From: Impatiens glandulifera
Lineage: Eukaryota; Streptophyta; Magnoliopsida; Ericales; Balsaminaceae
DNA: 64,000 nt
Assembly (NCBI RefSeq): GCF_907164915.1
Contig: NC_061868.1
Location: 44,469,774 to 44,533,773, forward strand
Reading direction: 5' to 3'
Notes under the pieces: generated by a model
Database searches by the model: none
What the model was told of the DNA's origin: nothing
Seen by the model: the letters and a program-made list of their open reading frames with translations, nothing else
Made by a program: the position numbers and the translations under genes
Shown here: one piece after another, positions 11,901 through 26,900 of the stretch
How positions within the stretch are numbered: the first letter of the stretch is position 1
How the letters are laid out: each line of letters opens with the position of its first letter

Positions 11901-14900
11901 TTTGATGAGTAATACATAGGCAAAAATTCAATTTTAAAATTGTTAGTTATTACGTAATATAGGGTTGGAGTATGTTGGATTTCTGTGCCAAAGTAGGATA
12001 TGATTCATATCTTCAATAGTAGTTTTGCTAGTCTTCTCTTTTGTTCATCCTCTGCTATTGCTTCCCATCATAACAGAAGCCTTAGCATTTTGTGATAGGC
12101 AGAGACTTGTCATTTCAATATTTTCAGCATTTCTTATGTGAGAGTCAACTAGGAGGGAGATGTCTGAGAATTATTCTCATTGTTTTTATACCTTAATATT
12201 TGAAAGGTAAATATGGGAAATGTATTGTAACATATTTGAACATCAATAGATGATTCATGTATCTTGATTTTTCTGTGCTCTTTTTGGTTGTAGGGAATCT
12301 GGAATTGTAATTAGGAACATGGACATAACAAGTGGGGAAGTTGTGTTAAACTTAAATGAGGAACTCTTTTCTAAAAAGAAGAGTTCATTGGATCCCTTTC
12401 CTAATGATACTGAAGTTCTCGATTCCAATTCAAATTCTAGCAATACAAAAAGCCTGGGTTCACCAATAATGAAGTATACTTCTTTGATTCCCGAGAAGGT
12501 CAGTAATTGATTTCCAGATTGTAGCAGGTGCCTTCTCCTTTTACTATTAAACACCCTGTTAATTGTGTTTTTGGCCTAAGCAATGTTGACTGTTCACTGC
12601 ATAACAGTGTAAAAAATAAATATCATAGTTCTTTTTTAAAAGGTCAACTTTTATTAAAAAGAACGCAAAAGATCGGAAAAAGGGAAGGAAAAAACAAAAC
12701 ATAAATAAGAAAACAACATAAGAATTTTAAATGCCAATAAGATCGAAAAAATCTCATCCCGTACAAGCCCCTCTTTTTCGGATTGAGGCATAGTTATTGA
12801 GGTGCTTTTATAAATATCATGGCATCCTGTCACCTGTACTGGTTATTGAGGGGCTTTTGTCATAGATGTTAATGTATTCATAAACGTCTGACTGTTTTTA
12901 TCCATTTATTGTTGCATTTGCAGTTCTATTTGTTTTCTCTCAGTTTTTCCTTTCTCCCAATCGCTTTACCCTTCTCAGGTTCCCAAAACTTAGTATGGAG
13001 AACCATGCTTTTAAATTGGTATAGAATACTACTAATGTTTATGCCAACACGTCTTTCAGTAGCTGTTGATTCCAAGATGATTTGAGAGCAATTTATGTCT
13101 TCCAGTTGCTGTTGATACAGTTGAACCATTTGCTCTCAATTCATCTTGATATCAGCTTGCAAATGGTTCAACTGTATCAACAGATTTATGTTGCACTTAC
13201 TGTAATTGAATTGAATGTGCATGGCAAGTTCTCTCCCAAGTAGTAGTACTGACTAAATGATTCCTTTCTATTCAGAATGAGAATTGTTTTTGCTTTTCTT
13301 CTCAATTCCAAGAGGTAAATATTAGATTTCTAATCATAGTCTCTCACATCCTTTTTTCATTTTTTCAATAGCTCTCCTTCAGTATGCCCAACTTGGCTGT
13401 AAAGTGCATAATTAGGGGATGCGATCTTGCTCTTGAAAATAATATAATGGGTATTCAAGTGAGGAGCACCAAATCGAAGTCTGTTGAAGATGGGGGTGAG
13501 AACACACGCCTTGATATTCATATGGATTTTAGTGAGATTCATGTAAGGTCATAACTTATAAGCTTAATTTAGAATGTATTTGGCTTGTCTTAAGTGTCAC
13601 TATTGGCTAATTGTGTGCTTGCTGATGCTTCTTTTCAATGACCATTTGCTATCAAATTGCAGATTATCAGAGAAGATGGCATTTCTTTTCTGGAGATTTT
13701 GAAGCTTCATGTTTTCTGTTTGGCTTACATTCCTTTTGAGGTAATCTACTTTGCTATAAGCATGAAAACTTAAGTCTTAAGTTTTACCTCACTGAGATGT
13801 ACTGTTTATCAGGTTAGTGAGTGGCTGAACTTGATCTGTTATTTCATTGTTCTTCAAGGTTTAGGCTTCCCACCCACATATTGACTTTCATTGCTCTTCA
13901 AGATATCAGTTTCATTTTCTACTTTGTTATGCATTTGGTTATTAAGAAACTTCTTTTAATGAATTCCTCGCTATGTTTGTTTACATTGATAGGTAGAATT
14001 AGAATTGAAATTCCAATTCCATTTTTTAAATTATAATTGGATATATTTAAAATCCTATGTTTGAAAAAACCACTAGAATTGTAATTCCAGTGAGTGAAGT
14101 ATGTAATTGTATAGAATTATAATTTCAGTGAGTGAAGTATGGAATTGTATAGAATTGTAATTCCAATGACAAAGTGGCCCTTCATTCTTTATGTTGTTCA
14201 CTCCTTAACAACTTTTTTTTTCAGCCTGGTTTGCCTATCAGATCAGAAGTTGATGTTACGCTTGGGGGTACTCAGTGTAACCTTATTTTGAGCAGAGTGA
14301 AGCCATTGATACATCTAAGATCCTCAAAAAATCAGGAAATGGTACTTCAAGAGGGGACATACTATTCAAAGAGGAAGAATTCAACTGATCTTAAAGCATT
14401 CATGTGGACTTGTTATGTCTCAGCTCCGGAGATGACAATTGCATTATATAATCTGAGTGGGTCACCAGTGTACCATGTATGTTTTCTGTCTATTCTCTCA
14501 TTGGTGATTACATTTGTACTTATTAGTAGAACTAGGAAAACTTTGAAGAATTATTACCTTCAGCAAATAGAATATGCTCCTTGATGAAAGATTACCACTT
14601 CTTTTGTTGTTGTTTTAATTGTCATGCCTACAACGGAAACTTGAACTCTGCCTGTAATCAATAGAGTATTTTAGGCCAAATTCCGATCCTTTTGGATTTT
14701 GATAGATAATAGGGAAATGTTTAATAATCTTTCAAAGTGATATGTTTAATTTCAGTGAATAGCATTTATAGCCCAACCTAATTTATTTTTGAATGTTTTG
14801 GTATTTAGATATCAAATGCCACATAAGGACAACTTTATATTTACTTCTAGAAGGAATACAAGTCTCGAATTCCTGCTTCCAGATTTTAGCTATTAGTTCA

Positions 14901-17900
14901 TAAATTTTCACTTTTTATGATATGAAATCATCAAATCTACTTAATATAACCATGGTCTTTTTATATTATGAAAGCTCCATCTTTTCCAAAAGGAGCTGAA
15001 TGTGGATAGCTTAAAGAGATTGATGAAGAGTGCAAACCAATTTGGCTACTTGATAGAATAAGAGCAACATTATCCTGCCAGTTTTAGTATATAAACACAA
15101 TAATTATGGTAGTGAGAAGTTGGAGGAAGGACATTGATGTGGATATTGAAACCTTTGGGATGTTGTATTGTAATCTGTAACAGTTCAATTTTAGGTTATA
15201 TTTGTTTTTGTGGAATTATCAAACTTTGCCCATTCCAATGCCTTTTTGCCTTTCCAAGGAAGTGGTTGGGAGATATTTCCAAAATATCTACCTAGGAAAA
15301 TATTTTCCCATTTTTTACTTCCATCTTATTTTTCCTATAAATATTAGCCTACTTTAAAAAATATATATATTAGCCTCCTTGGTAATAGTTGAAATCATTC
15401 AAAAAATATAAAATCCAATTTCTCTTCAAATTACTACAATTTTATATGTAGCTTAACTATCAATCAGAGCTGCATCAGCCTTTAAGGAAATCCAGGAGTC
15501 TTGAGGTGTGAAATCTTGAGCAATTACATATTTTTATATTTTCCTGACCTGCATTTGGTCTTCTGGTTCTCCAGACTAGACTTGTTGACATGCTGCCCAT
15601 CACTGGCATGGTTAACTACAACTAAAATGTGGGATAAATGCCATTTAATCTTGAATATCATGTTTTCATATCTCGCCAAATAGTATAAATGTGCAACTGC
15701 CTTTTGGTGTTGTGTGAATGATTCCTAAGTGCCTTCATATGTAGAGAAAGTATGGCTTGCATAAAATAATAAAGATAACAAAAGTATGTCCACTTATCAT
15801 CTTTATTGGATAGGGGTCTTATGTTTCTCTATTCTGATCATGGTTCCAGATCCACAACATATAATCCACAATATTAGCCTGTTCAAGCAGCAATTAGAGC
15901 TGTGATTATACTGAGTGAGTTTTGTGTTAACACATGTGATAGCTTTAATTTTTTTAATTTGAGAATCAAGCAGTATAGATAGTTTATATATTGCGAGTAA
16001 AAAATCAGCAACCAGTTGCAGCTACAGAATCTGGCCGAATCGGCTAATTATCTCTCTTGGGTTTTCTTTTGTTTTGATGATAATGTAAGTTCTCTTTGCT
16101 TTCTGATGCAGGGTTGCTTGCAATCATCCCACGTTTATGCTAATAATATATCAAGTACAGGTGTTTCAACGCACATGGAACTTGGTGAATTGAATTTACT
16201 CATGGCTGATGAATATCAAGAAAGCTTGTTTGGGGTGGAAACCAACAAAGGTTCCTTACTGCATATTGCAAAAATTGGCCTGGACTTGGGCAGAAAAGAT
16301 ATGGAATCAATTGAGGATGGTTCTAAAAGTAAATTGGTTCTTTCTGTTGATGTGACTGGTATGGGGGTTCACTTGACCTTTAAGCGTGTTGAATCTCTTG
16401 TTACTACGGGCTTATCCTTGAAGTCTCTACTGAAGGGACCTGCTTCAAGTAGAAAATCATCTCAGAATCCAGGAAAATCATTAAAACCATCAGGGAAGAA
16501 GGGGATTCAATTTATAAAATTTAATCTGGAAAGGTGCTCTGTCAACTATAATGGAAATATTGAACTGGATAATACAGTTATTTCTGATCCCAAACGAGTA
16601 AACTATGGTTCTCAAGGTGGTCGAGTCATAGTAAGTGTTTCAGCTGACGGGACACCACGTAATGCAACCATAATGCCCACAGTTCTAGATGGATGCAAGC
16701 ACTTAAAGTATACTACGTCTCTTGACATATTCCATTTCAGTTTCACTATGAACAAGGAGAAACAGTCCATGCAGACTGAGCTAGAAAGAGCCAAATTTAT
16801 CTATCAGGAATATTTGGAAGATAAGAAGCCCGGTACAAAAGTACAATTGTTTGATATGCAGAATGCGAAGCTTGTACGTCGATCTGGTGGCCTCAAAGAG
16901 GTTGCAATTTGCTCTCTTTTCAGTGCTACAGATATTTCGGTCAGGTGGGAGCCTGATATTCATATAGCTCTTTTCGAACTTATGCTGCAAATAAAGTTAC
17001 TCGTGCATCAACATAACGATCGGGAAACTGATAAAAAACTCGTGGATAATACCCTCATGAGTGGTTACAAGCAGGAAGTAGGTTTGAAGGAACCTGCACA
17101 AAATGAGAAACAACGAAAGAAAAGGGATTCTCTCTTTGCTATTGATATTGAAATGCTGAATATATCAGCCGCGGTTGGGGATGGGGTTGAAGCCACACTT
17201 CAGGTTCAATCAATATTTTCCGAGAATGCATCTATAGGAGTTCTCCTTGAAGGACTCATACTTGCTTTCAATGAAGCAAGGGTATTTAAGAGTAGTCGGA
17301 TGCAAATTTCCTGCATTCCAAATGTTACTGGAACTTCCAATTCAAAATCAGAGTCCGTCACTACAAAGGACTGGGTTATACAAGGACTAGATGTCCATAT
17401 TTGCATGCCGTACAGATTGCAGTTGCGTGCAATTGATGACTCCATTGAAGAAATGTTGAGAGCATTGAAGCTTGTTACTGCAGCTAAAACAAAGCTCCTT
17501 TTCCCTATTAAGAAAGAAAGTGCAAAACTTAAAAAAGCTAGTTCAACAAAATTCGGATCTGTTAGATTTTGCATCCGCAAGATATCTGCTGAGATAGAGG
17601 AAGAACCATTTCAGGGTTGGCTGGATGAACACTATCATCTGATGAAAATTGAAGCTTGTGAATCAGCTGTCAGATTGAAATTTCTGGATGACCTTCTCTC
17701 CAGAGTTGTTGAACCTCCTGAAACCTCAGAAGTAAATAATCCAATTCCTGAAGCTAAATTTGTTTACAAGGGGGAGGAAATTAACACTCATGATGTCTTA
17801 GCCCTTCAAAGAGTCCGAGAGGATATTTACAAGCAATCCTTCCAGTCCTATTACCGGGCATGTAAAAGTCTCATGCCATCAGAAGGTTCCGGTGCTTATA

Positions 17901-20900
17901 AGACAGGATTTCAGTCTGGCTTTAAGCCCAGCATTAACAGGAATTCTCTTCTTTCCATCTTGGCAACAGATTTAGATTTAACCTTGACAAAAATTGAAGG
18001 TGGTGATGCTGGGATGATAGAGGCTATACAGAAGCTTGATCCTGTCAGTAGAGAATGCAACATACCATTTTCACGACTTTATGGGAGTAACATTCTTCTG
18101 CGCGTAGGCACACTTGTTGTACAGCTGAGAAATTATGCAAACCCTCTTTTTTCTGGAACTTCTGGGACATGTGAAGGCCGTGTTGTGCTAGCTCAGCAGG
18201 TCAAACTACAAAATTGCTTTTTATTCTCCTTCTAACTAAGCTCCGTATTTCCAGTACTCTCCTTTCCAATATGTGCCTATCATCCTTATATCTTTTAAAA
18301 GTTAATGCTTGCATATATTCGAATTGTCGCGAAATGCGACTATATTACCATGCAAACATACCTATCATCCTTATTTGATCTATCCACATCATCTTCTTGG
18401 TGTGCAAGGGAATAGGGATACTTCTTTTGACTTTAAGAACATTATTGTTCAGAAATATTTAAATGAAGGGATATTAAGTGCATTTTACTCTCTACAGCCA
18501 TAGTAAAAGCTTTCTGACACAAAGAAGGTGATAAAAACATTACTCTGCTGAATGAATCATCTTACTTTTTGTATGTGAGCTTAAAAGCTTATGCAGACAA
18601 TGACCTATCTGCAGTCCTGTTGATTTGATGCAATCATGCAAACATATAGTGGTGTTAAGCATCACTTTCTTTCTTGAACTATTCAAACTGATGAAATATT
18701 AATCATCTCTCTCCATATGTAGATGAGCACTAAAAACTGTGATCTTCAAAGTTACCAGTACTAGTAGCTAAGGTTTCAGTTTCAATTTACTTTTAAGTGT
18801 TGTTCAGTTTCCAGTTCTAAACATCTGTCTGCCTGCTTTCTGGTTTACTATTTGGTGAGCTTAAACTCTATTACAATCACTCTAGTCAATGATCATAAAC
18901 ATTTTTAAAAAACTGCTTGAACTTTGGGACACAACCAGATGAAATTATTTCTTCTCGATCTTCCAAGCTTATACAGATAAACGGCTTTATTGTCGTTTAA
19001 TATCCAAGACTCAGTTAAGGTTGTCAGTATTGCGCCTTAATGATTTTCCTTTTGCATTAATTTATTCAAACTATTTGAGTTATTCCCTAGTCCATAATCC
19101 CTGTATGTTAGAAATGCCAACTAAATATGGATATCACCTTTCTTCCCAATTTTCTTGAACACTGTTTTACATGATATTTCACATATAATAAGATATATTG
19201 GTAAGTTAATCTATGAAATTGCATGATCTTCTGGTTACTCTTCATTATAACAGTCAATATTATCTCTTGTATGCGAAATTTCAACAATTGTTACTTTGTT
19301 GGGATTAATATCTCATCCTATATTATCTTATCAATAATCATCACTTCAGAACTGCTTACTTGCAGGCAACATGCTTCCAGCCCCAAATTCACCAGAATGT
19401 CTTCATTGGGAGGTGGAGAAAGGTCTTCATGCTTCGTTCAGCCAGTGGCACCACTCCGCCCATCAAAACATATTCAGATTTGCCCTTACATTTTCAGAAG
19501 GCAGAATTTTCATTTGGTGTGGGCTTTGAGCCTACTTTTGCTGATATCAGCTATGCTTTTACGGTAGCACTTCGCAGAGCAAATCTGAGCATAAGGAATC
19601 CGAATGCTCCAGATATTCAGCCACCAAAGAAAGAAAAAAGCCTGCCTTGGTGGGATGATATGAGGAGCTATATTCATGGGAATATTAGTATGTTTATGTC
19701 AGAGACAAGATGGAACATCCTTGCTACACCTGATCCATATGAAACACGTGACAAACTTGAACTTGTCGCTGACCATATGGAAATCAATCAGTCAGATGGT
19801 CGTATTTATGTTTCTTCAATGAACTTTAAGATTTTTGGGAGTAGTTTGGAGACTTTATTGAAGAACTCTAGCTTAAAGGTTCCAATTGGTGAGTTTGGTC
19901 CTATCTTGCAAGCTCCATCCTTTACACTTGAAGTGATAATGGGATGGGAGTGTGATTCTGGAACTCCGATGAATCATTATTTGTTTGCACTACCAAGTGA
20001 AGGCAAACCTCGCGAAAAAGTTCTTGATCCTTTTAGATCAACATCTCTGTCATTGCGGTGGGATTTCTCACTTAGACCGTCTTATTTGAAAGCCACCTCA
20101 GTTGGTGAAGAAGTTGTTCTTGATGCATCTAGGTCTAGTCCTGTGTCAAAATCTGATAATCTTGCACTTGATTCACCAATACTTTCAGTAGGTGCTCATG
20201 ATCTAGCGTGGCTAATAAAGTTCTGGAACATGAATTACCTTCCTCCTTACAAGTTGCGAACATTTTCTCGATGGCCTCGTTTTGGAATTCAGAGATTTGC
20301 CAGATCAGGCAATCTGTCATTGGATAAGGTGATGACTCAATTTATGTTCCGTATCGATTCAACTCCGTCTTGTATAAGACATATGCCCTTGGATGATGAA
20401 GATCCTGCTAAGGGGCTAAAGTTTAAGATGGCAAAACTGAAATATGAACTTTTCTACAGTCGAGGTAAGCAAAAGTTTACATTTGAATGTAAGCGTGATC
20501 CACTTGATCTTGTTTACCGCGGTCTTGATCTTCATACACCCAAGGCATATCTGGACAGAGAAGATTGCATGAGTGTTGCAAAAGTAATTCAAATGAGTAA
20601 GAGGAGGGCTTCAAAGTCTCCGTCAATGGACAGAGTTGGTAGTGATAAGCACAGCCCTGTAAATGGTGGTACAGAGAAGCACCGTGATGATGGATTTTTG
20701 TTGTCCTCGGATTATTTCACAATCAGACGGCAATCCCCCAAAGCAGACCCTGCAAGGTTACTAGCATGGCAAGAAGCTGGCAGAAGAAATACCGAAATGA
20801 CGTATGTCAGATCTGAGTTTGAAAATGGGAGTGACAGTGATGAACACACACAATCTGACCCTAGTGACGATGATGGCTATAATGTAGTAATAGCTGACAA

Positions 20901-23900
20901 TTGTCAGAGAATCTTTGTTTACGGCCTGAAGCTGCTATGGACAATTGAGAATAGAGATGCTGTTTGGTCTTGGGTTGGTGGGATATCCAAGGCATTTGAA
21001 GCTCCAAAGCCTTCCCCTTCTCGGCAGTATGCGCAGAGGAAGTTACTTGAGCACAACCATAACAGTCCTGAAAGATCTCAAGATGAGAGGTCAAAGTCAC
21101 CTTCAAGCCACCAAGATGCCGTTTCTCCTATTAAAACAGATTCAGAAATAGTTCCAGGTGATCATAAGAAAGAAAACTCATTGCCTTTTATAATTGGACC
21201 ACGAGTATATATTAGAGCATCCGTCTAGAAAAGGACCATCCTAATATGATCGTCTCATGTCTATTATGTCATAATAGAAACTTCCTAGCTTTAAAAAAAA
21301 TAGCAGAGGCACGCACAGCATTTGCATGTGCAAAATAGCATTAAAAGGTTGAGTGAATTATTGATTGATGAGCTATTGCTTTATTAAATAAATATGATAA
21401 GGAGTTAGTCATATAACTGAAAATGTTTTGGCTGATGAATGCATGCATGTATATGTAATTATGTACTGATATGACATAATAGGACTTTTAAGCAGTGTAA
21501 CGATTTATAATATTTCTATATTGTCATATTATCTAATCACTATAATTTATTTCCTTTCCAGTATACCTAATTTCTATTATGAGGATCTCAGGTAGTTACA
21601 TTTGTTGTTGTTTTATGATCAGCAAGGAATGGAAAGACTAATGTTCCTGAGGAAGAGGGAACTCGTCATTTCATGGTTAACATTATAGAACCCCAATTCA
21701 ACCTTCACTCAGAAGAAGCCAATGTAAGTTGTGGATAACAGAGAATGGTACTTGTGATGCCTTTCCGGCCTTCTTAAGTCAATAATGGATATATTGTGTG
21801 CCATATTCTTTTAAACTTTCCACAATTGTCCTGGTAAATTGCAGTTTCCTTGTTCTCTAAATGATCTTAAGCAGTTTGAATTTCCACAAGATATGGACTT
21901 ATGTTTAAAGCTATATCAAACATGGATTAAATATTTTTCATTCACTGGAACTACACACTGCTAGAAACATGTTGATCTCTAAGTCTACATTCTGAAGTTA
22001 AGTTGGTTAGTTACTAATACCATGCCTTCTGACTGTAATTCCTTTGGTATCAGACTTGCATCCGAACTTATTGATTTCTCTTAACAGATTCCCAATTCAA
22101 ATTTTTGTATGGATTGTCTTGAGATTAATATATTCCTTGCTTGGGTTGACTCAATTCCGTGTCGAGGAAGAATTTGAGAGGTCTGAGATCCTTGGTATCT
22201 AATTCTTCGATAATGAGCTTTTTCAATCTTGCGATTTCAATTTCATTTTAGCCGGTGATCAACGTATACAATCAAAATAATGAACTTCTTTTCCATGAGA
22301 TTTTCACAAACATAGTGCAATCAACTTGGCGCTTTGAGTATCAGTATTTGGTCACAGATGTGGTGAATTTTCCGAACCATGCTCTCGAAGATTGTTTGAC
22401 TCGTGCATAGATTTTAGAAGTCGGCCTACTTCACTAGGTTGAGTTGTAACTCCCGGTGGTATTTCCATATATATTTCTTCCATTCTCCATTAATAAAGAC
22501 GTGTATGACATCAAGTTGACGATGTTGTCGATCTCTATTTGCGGCCAAATGTAGAAGAATTTGCATGGTTAATATGTAATCTCATGCATTTGTTTCTTCT
22601 CTCCTAATAAAAATGGAGTTTCATGTCAGAGCAAGGAGTAATTTGGTACTATTTTGTTGCTAACTCCTGACAAATACTTCTATGTTGATGGATGACATTT
22701 TCTTGTAGGAGTTCTATTCTAAGACAATGTAGAAATCAATAACTTGTGTTACAACTGGACTATAGTGTAGAGTAGTTACAATGGATGTGGTAACTTCTAT
22801 TTGTTTCCATTTGGTACTTATGTTTTTATTTGGTCTCTTGTTTATCTACAGGGTAGATTTCTGCTTGCTGCTGTCAGTGGTCGTGTCTTGGCACGTTCAT
22901 TTCATTCTCATGTGGGATATGAATCAAATGAACAAGCACTTGGTACTGGAAATGTGCCAGAAAGTCAGCCTGAAATGGCGTGGAACCGAATGGAGTTCTC
23001 AGTTATGTTGGAGCATGTACAAGCTCATGTTGCTCCAACAGATGTTGACCCTGGGGCTGGACTACAGTGGCTCCCAAAAATCCGCAGGAGCTCCCCCAAA
23101 GTGAAACGGACAGGTGCTTTGCTGGAAAGAGTTTTCATGCCTTGTGATATGTACTTCCGTTATACAAGACATAAAAGGGGACCTACAGATGTTAAGGTTG
23201 GTGATGCTTGATTTAGTCATTGACTCATTGCTATTACCTCAACCAATTGATACATTCATCTTGGTCTTACCTTCGACTAGAAGTTTCTTCCTGTGATACT
23301 AAGGTTCTGAGGTTAAATTTATTCTTCTGCAGAGGAAACCGTTAAAAGAATTGACATTCAATTCTCGTAATATTACAGCAACAATGACGTCTCGTCAATT
23401 TCAAGTTATGCTAGATGTGCTGACAAATCTTCTCTTTGCTAGACTTCCCAAGTAAGTTGTGTTTCAGGATTTTTCTTAATTGTTTGCATCAATAACAGAT
23501 TTTAAGGGATTTTTCGATTCTGGTTAAGATAGTTGCATTGTTTTCTGGTATATGAACCATTAGTAATAGGAAATATTCTCAATTTTTAAGTAGAACTATC
23601 AGTGCTAGCTCCTTTTTTTTACCTTAACTTTGTTTTCGCCAACTTGCTCATTCTTTCCATTTTAACTCCTAACGCCCTGTATTTTTCAGCTCTTTTATTA
23701 TGATACATTTTAATTTCTTTTTGCTTTTTTACATGTACTTCTAAAAATATATATAGAAGAATTTCATAGCATCCTCTCTTTTCTCCAACAACCTGCCAAA
23801 TAATTTTGTACCATATTTTCTCCATTTTTCTAGTGGACCCCTTCCCTCTTTTTCCCCATTTCCATCTTCAAGAGCTTATTGCAAGCTCTAGAGAGAGATG

Positions 23901-26900
23901 ATGGGTGTGTGAGTTTCGTCTTCGGTTGTTGAGAGTCAGGCAGGTGTTTGAGCTTGATCTTAGGTTGATTGAACCTAGCTCTCCCTCGTCAATGAATCCA
24001 TCACGATTTATGAATCCACGGTTGCTGAGAGACAGATTCAAGAGGAAGAAGTGGAAGGGACCAACGTGGTTGTTGCTCTTGGACAAGTCCTATGCTAGCA
24101 AAGATATGAATGAGATATGTGAGGCAATTATGGTAGGAGTCTCCATTTTCCCTTAGGCTATGTTTGGTTAGGGTGGAAATAGAATTGGTGGCTCCAATTT
24201 CATTGTTTGTTTGATCAATTAAAATAAACAATTGGAATTATAATTCAACTGGATTTTACAGTTTATCATGAAGACAATAAATTTGAGAAGAACAAATGTC
24301 CTTCCTTTTGTAGATTATTTCTCATAGTTACACTTTGTTTGTTTTTAAAGATGGTCAAATTTATAAAATAAAGAGTTTGTGAACACGAAGTGCGTTCATT
24401 TTACAATCAAAGACAGGAAGAGAAACAAAAAGACAGGTATGAAAGGGAAAAGTCAGATTCCAATCAGCTAAAAAAATCTCATCGTGTGCAGATTCCTCCT
24501 TTCTTGATTGAAGCGAAAGTGTGGAGTGAAGCCCTTGATCCTCTCTTTCCCCCACTTGCTTTCTTGAAATGTCCTTATGTTCTGCTCTTTCCATATTGTC
24601 CAAGAGGGATGATCTTCCATTCTGATAGTCCACAAGTTCTGTGCCTAACATTGCAAAAACAAATATTATGGCGATAACGCTAGTAGCTGGAGGGAAAGTT
24701 TAAACATATTTCCTTAGTAATATTTGTTTCATAGCTAAGATTTTTTTTCAAAGAAAGAAAAAAAGGGTTTCATTGCTAAATATTGAAACTGGTGATGTCC
24801 AAACATATAGTTGAATAACTCTGGAGCGCTCATGTTTATGGATTTCGCTCAAGATTGAACTCAATAGCCACATATGATTTTCACTATGTTTTCAGGTTTT
24901 CTTAATTATTTTGCATCATTAGAAGATCAATGGGATTTTCCCATTTTGGTTTTTTAGTTGTGTTATGTATTGTGCTCATATTGGCATCGATGCGACATAT
25001 TGATCTCAGTTGGAAAGTGATTCTAAGTAGAATTCGTCAATTATTTTCTGGAATAGATTTATTTTCATTTGGTAGATAAACGTCATGTGAGACATGAGTT
25101 TTATTTGGATAAAAAGTTGTAAACATTTCTTGATCTTTGGACTTTGTTTATTTTCTGAAACATTTATTTTCATTTGGTAGAATTGTGGTTGTTTGAGATC
25201 ACTGTTTCATTTGGATAAAAAGTTGAAAAGTTCTTGAAATCATGGAGACCTGGTGGGCTTGATTCCAAATCAAACAGAGGTATTCATACCAAAACGGCTC
25301 ATTAAGGGAATAATGTTTTTTTGGATTGAGACCACATATGATTTATATTCAAAATAGCAACAATGGGTTTGAAACTCCCAGATGTTGAGCTCTAGCTATT
25401 TAGTCCTAGTTGTTCCTAAGAAATTTGAACCTCCTAACATGATGTTTTTGAGCTCATAAATCCGGACTTTGATTGAAGTTTTTAGAACTTCTTTTGTGCT
25501 TATAATTTTGGTGCGTGTAAAGTTTTCCCAATTTGTTTAGCTGTAGCATTCTGTTCTGCTCTATGTTTCTACTGGTATTTCACTCAGTGATTTTCTTCTT
25601 ATATGCTTGCTCTAGATTCTTGTTTTTTATATTACATACTATCATGCAACTTCATTTGCAGCATACTTTCTTAAATGATTGCAATTTGTCGGTACCCTAA
25701 TAGAGTGGGTTATTAAAATTAGTATCTTTATTACAACCATTTTCTCACTGGACAGAATGATTTGATTAGTTTTATTTACTTAGGCCACGAAAAGGTAGTT
25801 TGTCATATCCTGCTGAAGATGATGAAGATGTAGAGGAGGAAGCAGATGAGGTGGTCCCTGATGGTGTTGAAGAGGTGGAGCTTGCAAGAATCAATCTTGA
25901 ACATAAAGAGAGAGAACGTAATCTCCTTCTTTGTGACATCAAGATGTTGTCCAGTGATGATTCTTCTGGTCATAAGAATCTAGAAACAGATGCTGATATA
26001 TGGATCATAGATGGCAGGCGGTCCACTCTGGTGAGTTGCTACTTTGAAGCTAGCTACTACTTTTTGGTTATACATTCATTTTCATCTTTTATCTACTATT
26101 ATTTTATGTTGGTTTTCACTAAATCGTTTCCAAAACACCCTTCCAGTTCACTGTCAAGTTTTGGCTGCTTGTCATTGCATCATTATATTCCTCTCCCAGG
26201 AATATAGTTTATGGCCCTTTATTTTGTCATGATTAATTGTGTATACTTCTTTAATTCTGTGTGCACTGTATGGGAAGCAGACTCAGCTGTGTAATCATAA
26301 ATATGTTTATGTGGTTGAGAATTTCCTACCTGAACGGGAATTCCTTTTGCTGAGGATAAATCTACTCGGGGACTTTATTTTATTCAATGCCAAGGCAATG
26401 ATTTATTTCTGGGGAAAAAAGAGCGATGGATGGAACAACCCCTTATTACATGACAAATTCTATTTGCTAGAACTTACTGAGAAATTGGATCGAAAGGATC
26501 TTATATTAGATCTATGATAGTTTGGTTCTTTTTTGGAAATGTGTTAATTTACTAGAAAAATTAGGTGATGAGGATGGGGTATGGACAAGTATGAGGTCAA
26601 ATGTTACCAACCTTTCTCTTCCACAACAAAGGAGCTGTTTTCAATAAGTTGAGTGTCGAACCCGATATAGCAGTTTCAATAGATTTGGCATCACAAAATG
26701 CTAACAAAGTCTGATCTTTTCTCTATCTAAAATTATCCTCTGGATTTTGCATGTGCACCTCATGTTTTTTTGTTTAAATGGTCAATGATGCTATATATAC
26801 TTCAAACAATTCGAGCTTTACATTTTCCATTTATTCGAGGAAAAGTAGTACTCTGTACTGTTATGAACATGTTTCCATTCATGCACTCACCTATAGTCTG

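Noticed and set aside
16016..16111. ATG at 16016 as a start for a separate 739-aa gene
   Set aside because: The stretch is the end of SABRE intron 8; a clear acceptor at 16111 and phase continuity join exon 9 to exon 8, and the family continues across it.
17206..17580. A 124-aa minus-strand frame within SABRE exon 9
   Set aside because: It is antisense to a conserved coding exon and has no similarity to any known family; a composition shadow.
21158..21228. SABRE exon 10 running on to a stop at 21226-21228, giving a shortened protein
   Set aside because: A donor at 21158 (CAG|GTGATC) restores phase into exon 11, whose EEEGTRHFMVNIIEPQFNL is highly conserved in the family.
23868..24231. Opposing open frames of 72-83 aa in SABRE intron 13
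   Set aside because: No recognisable domain, no splice context, overlapping on both strands, and inside an intron of a well-supported gene.
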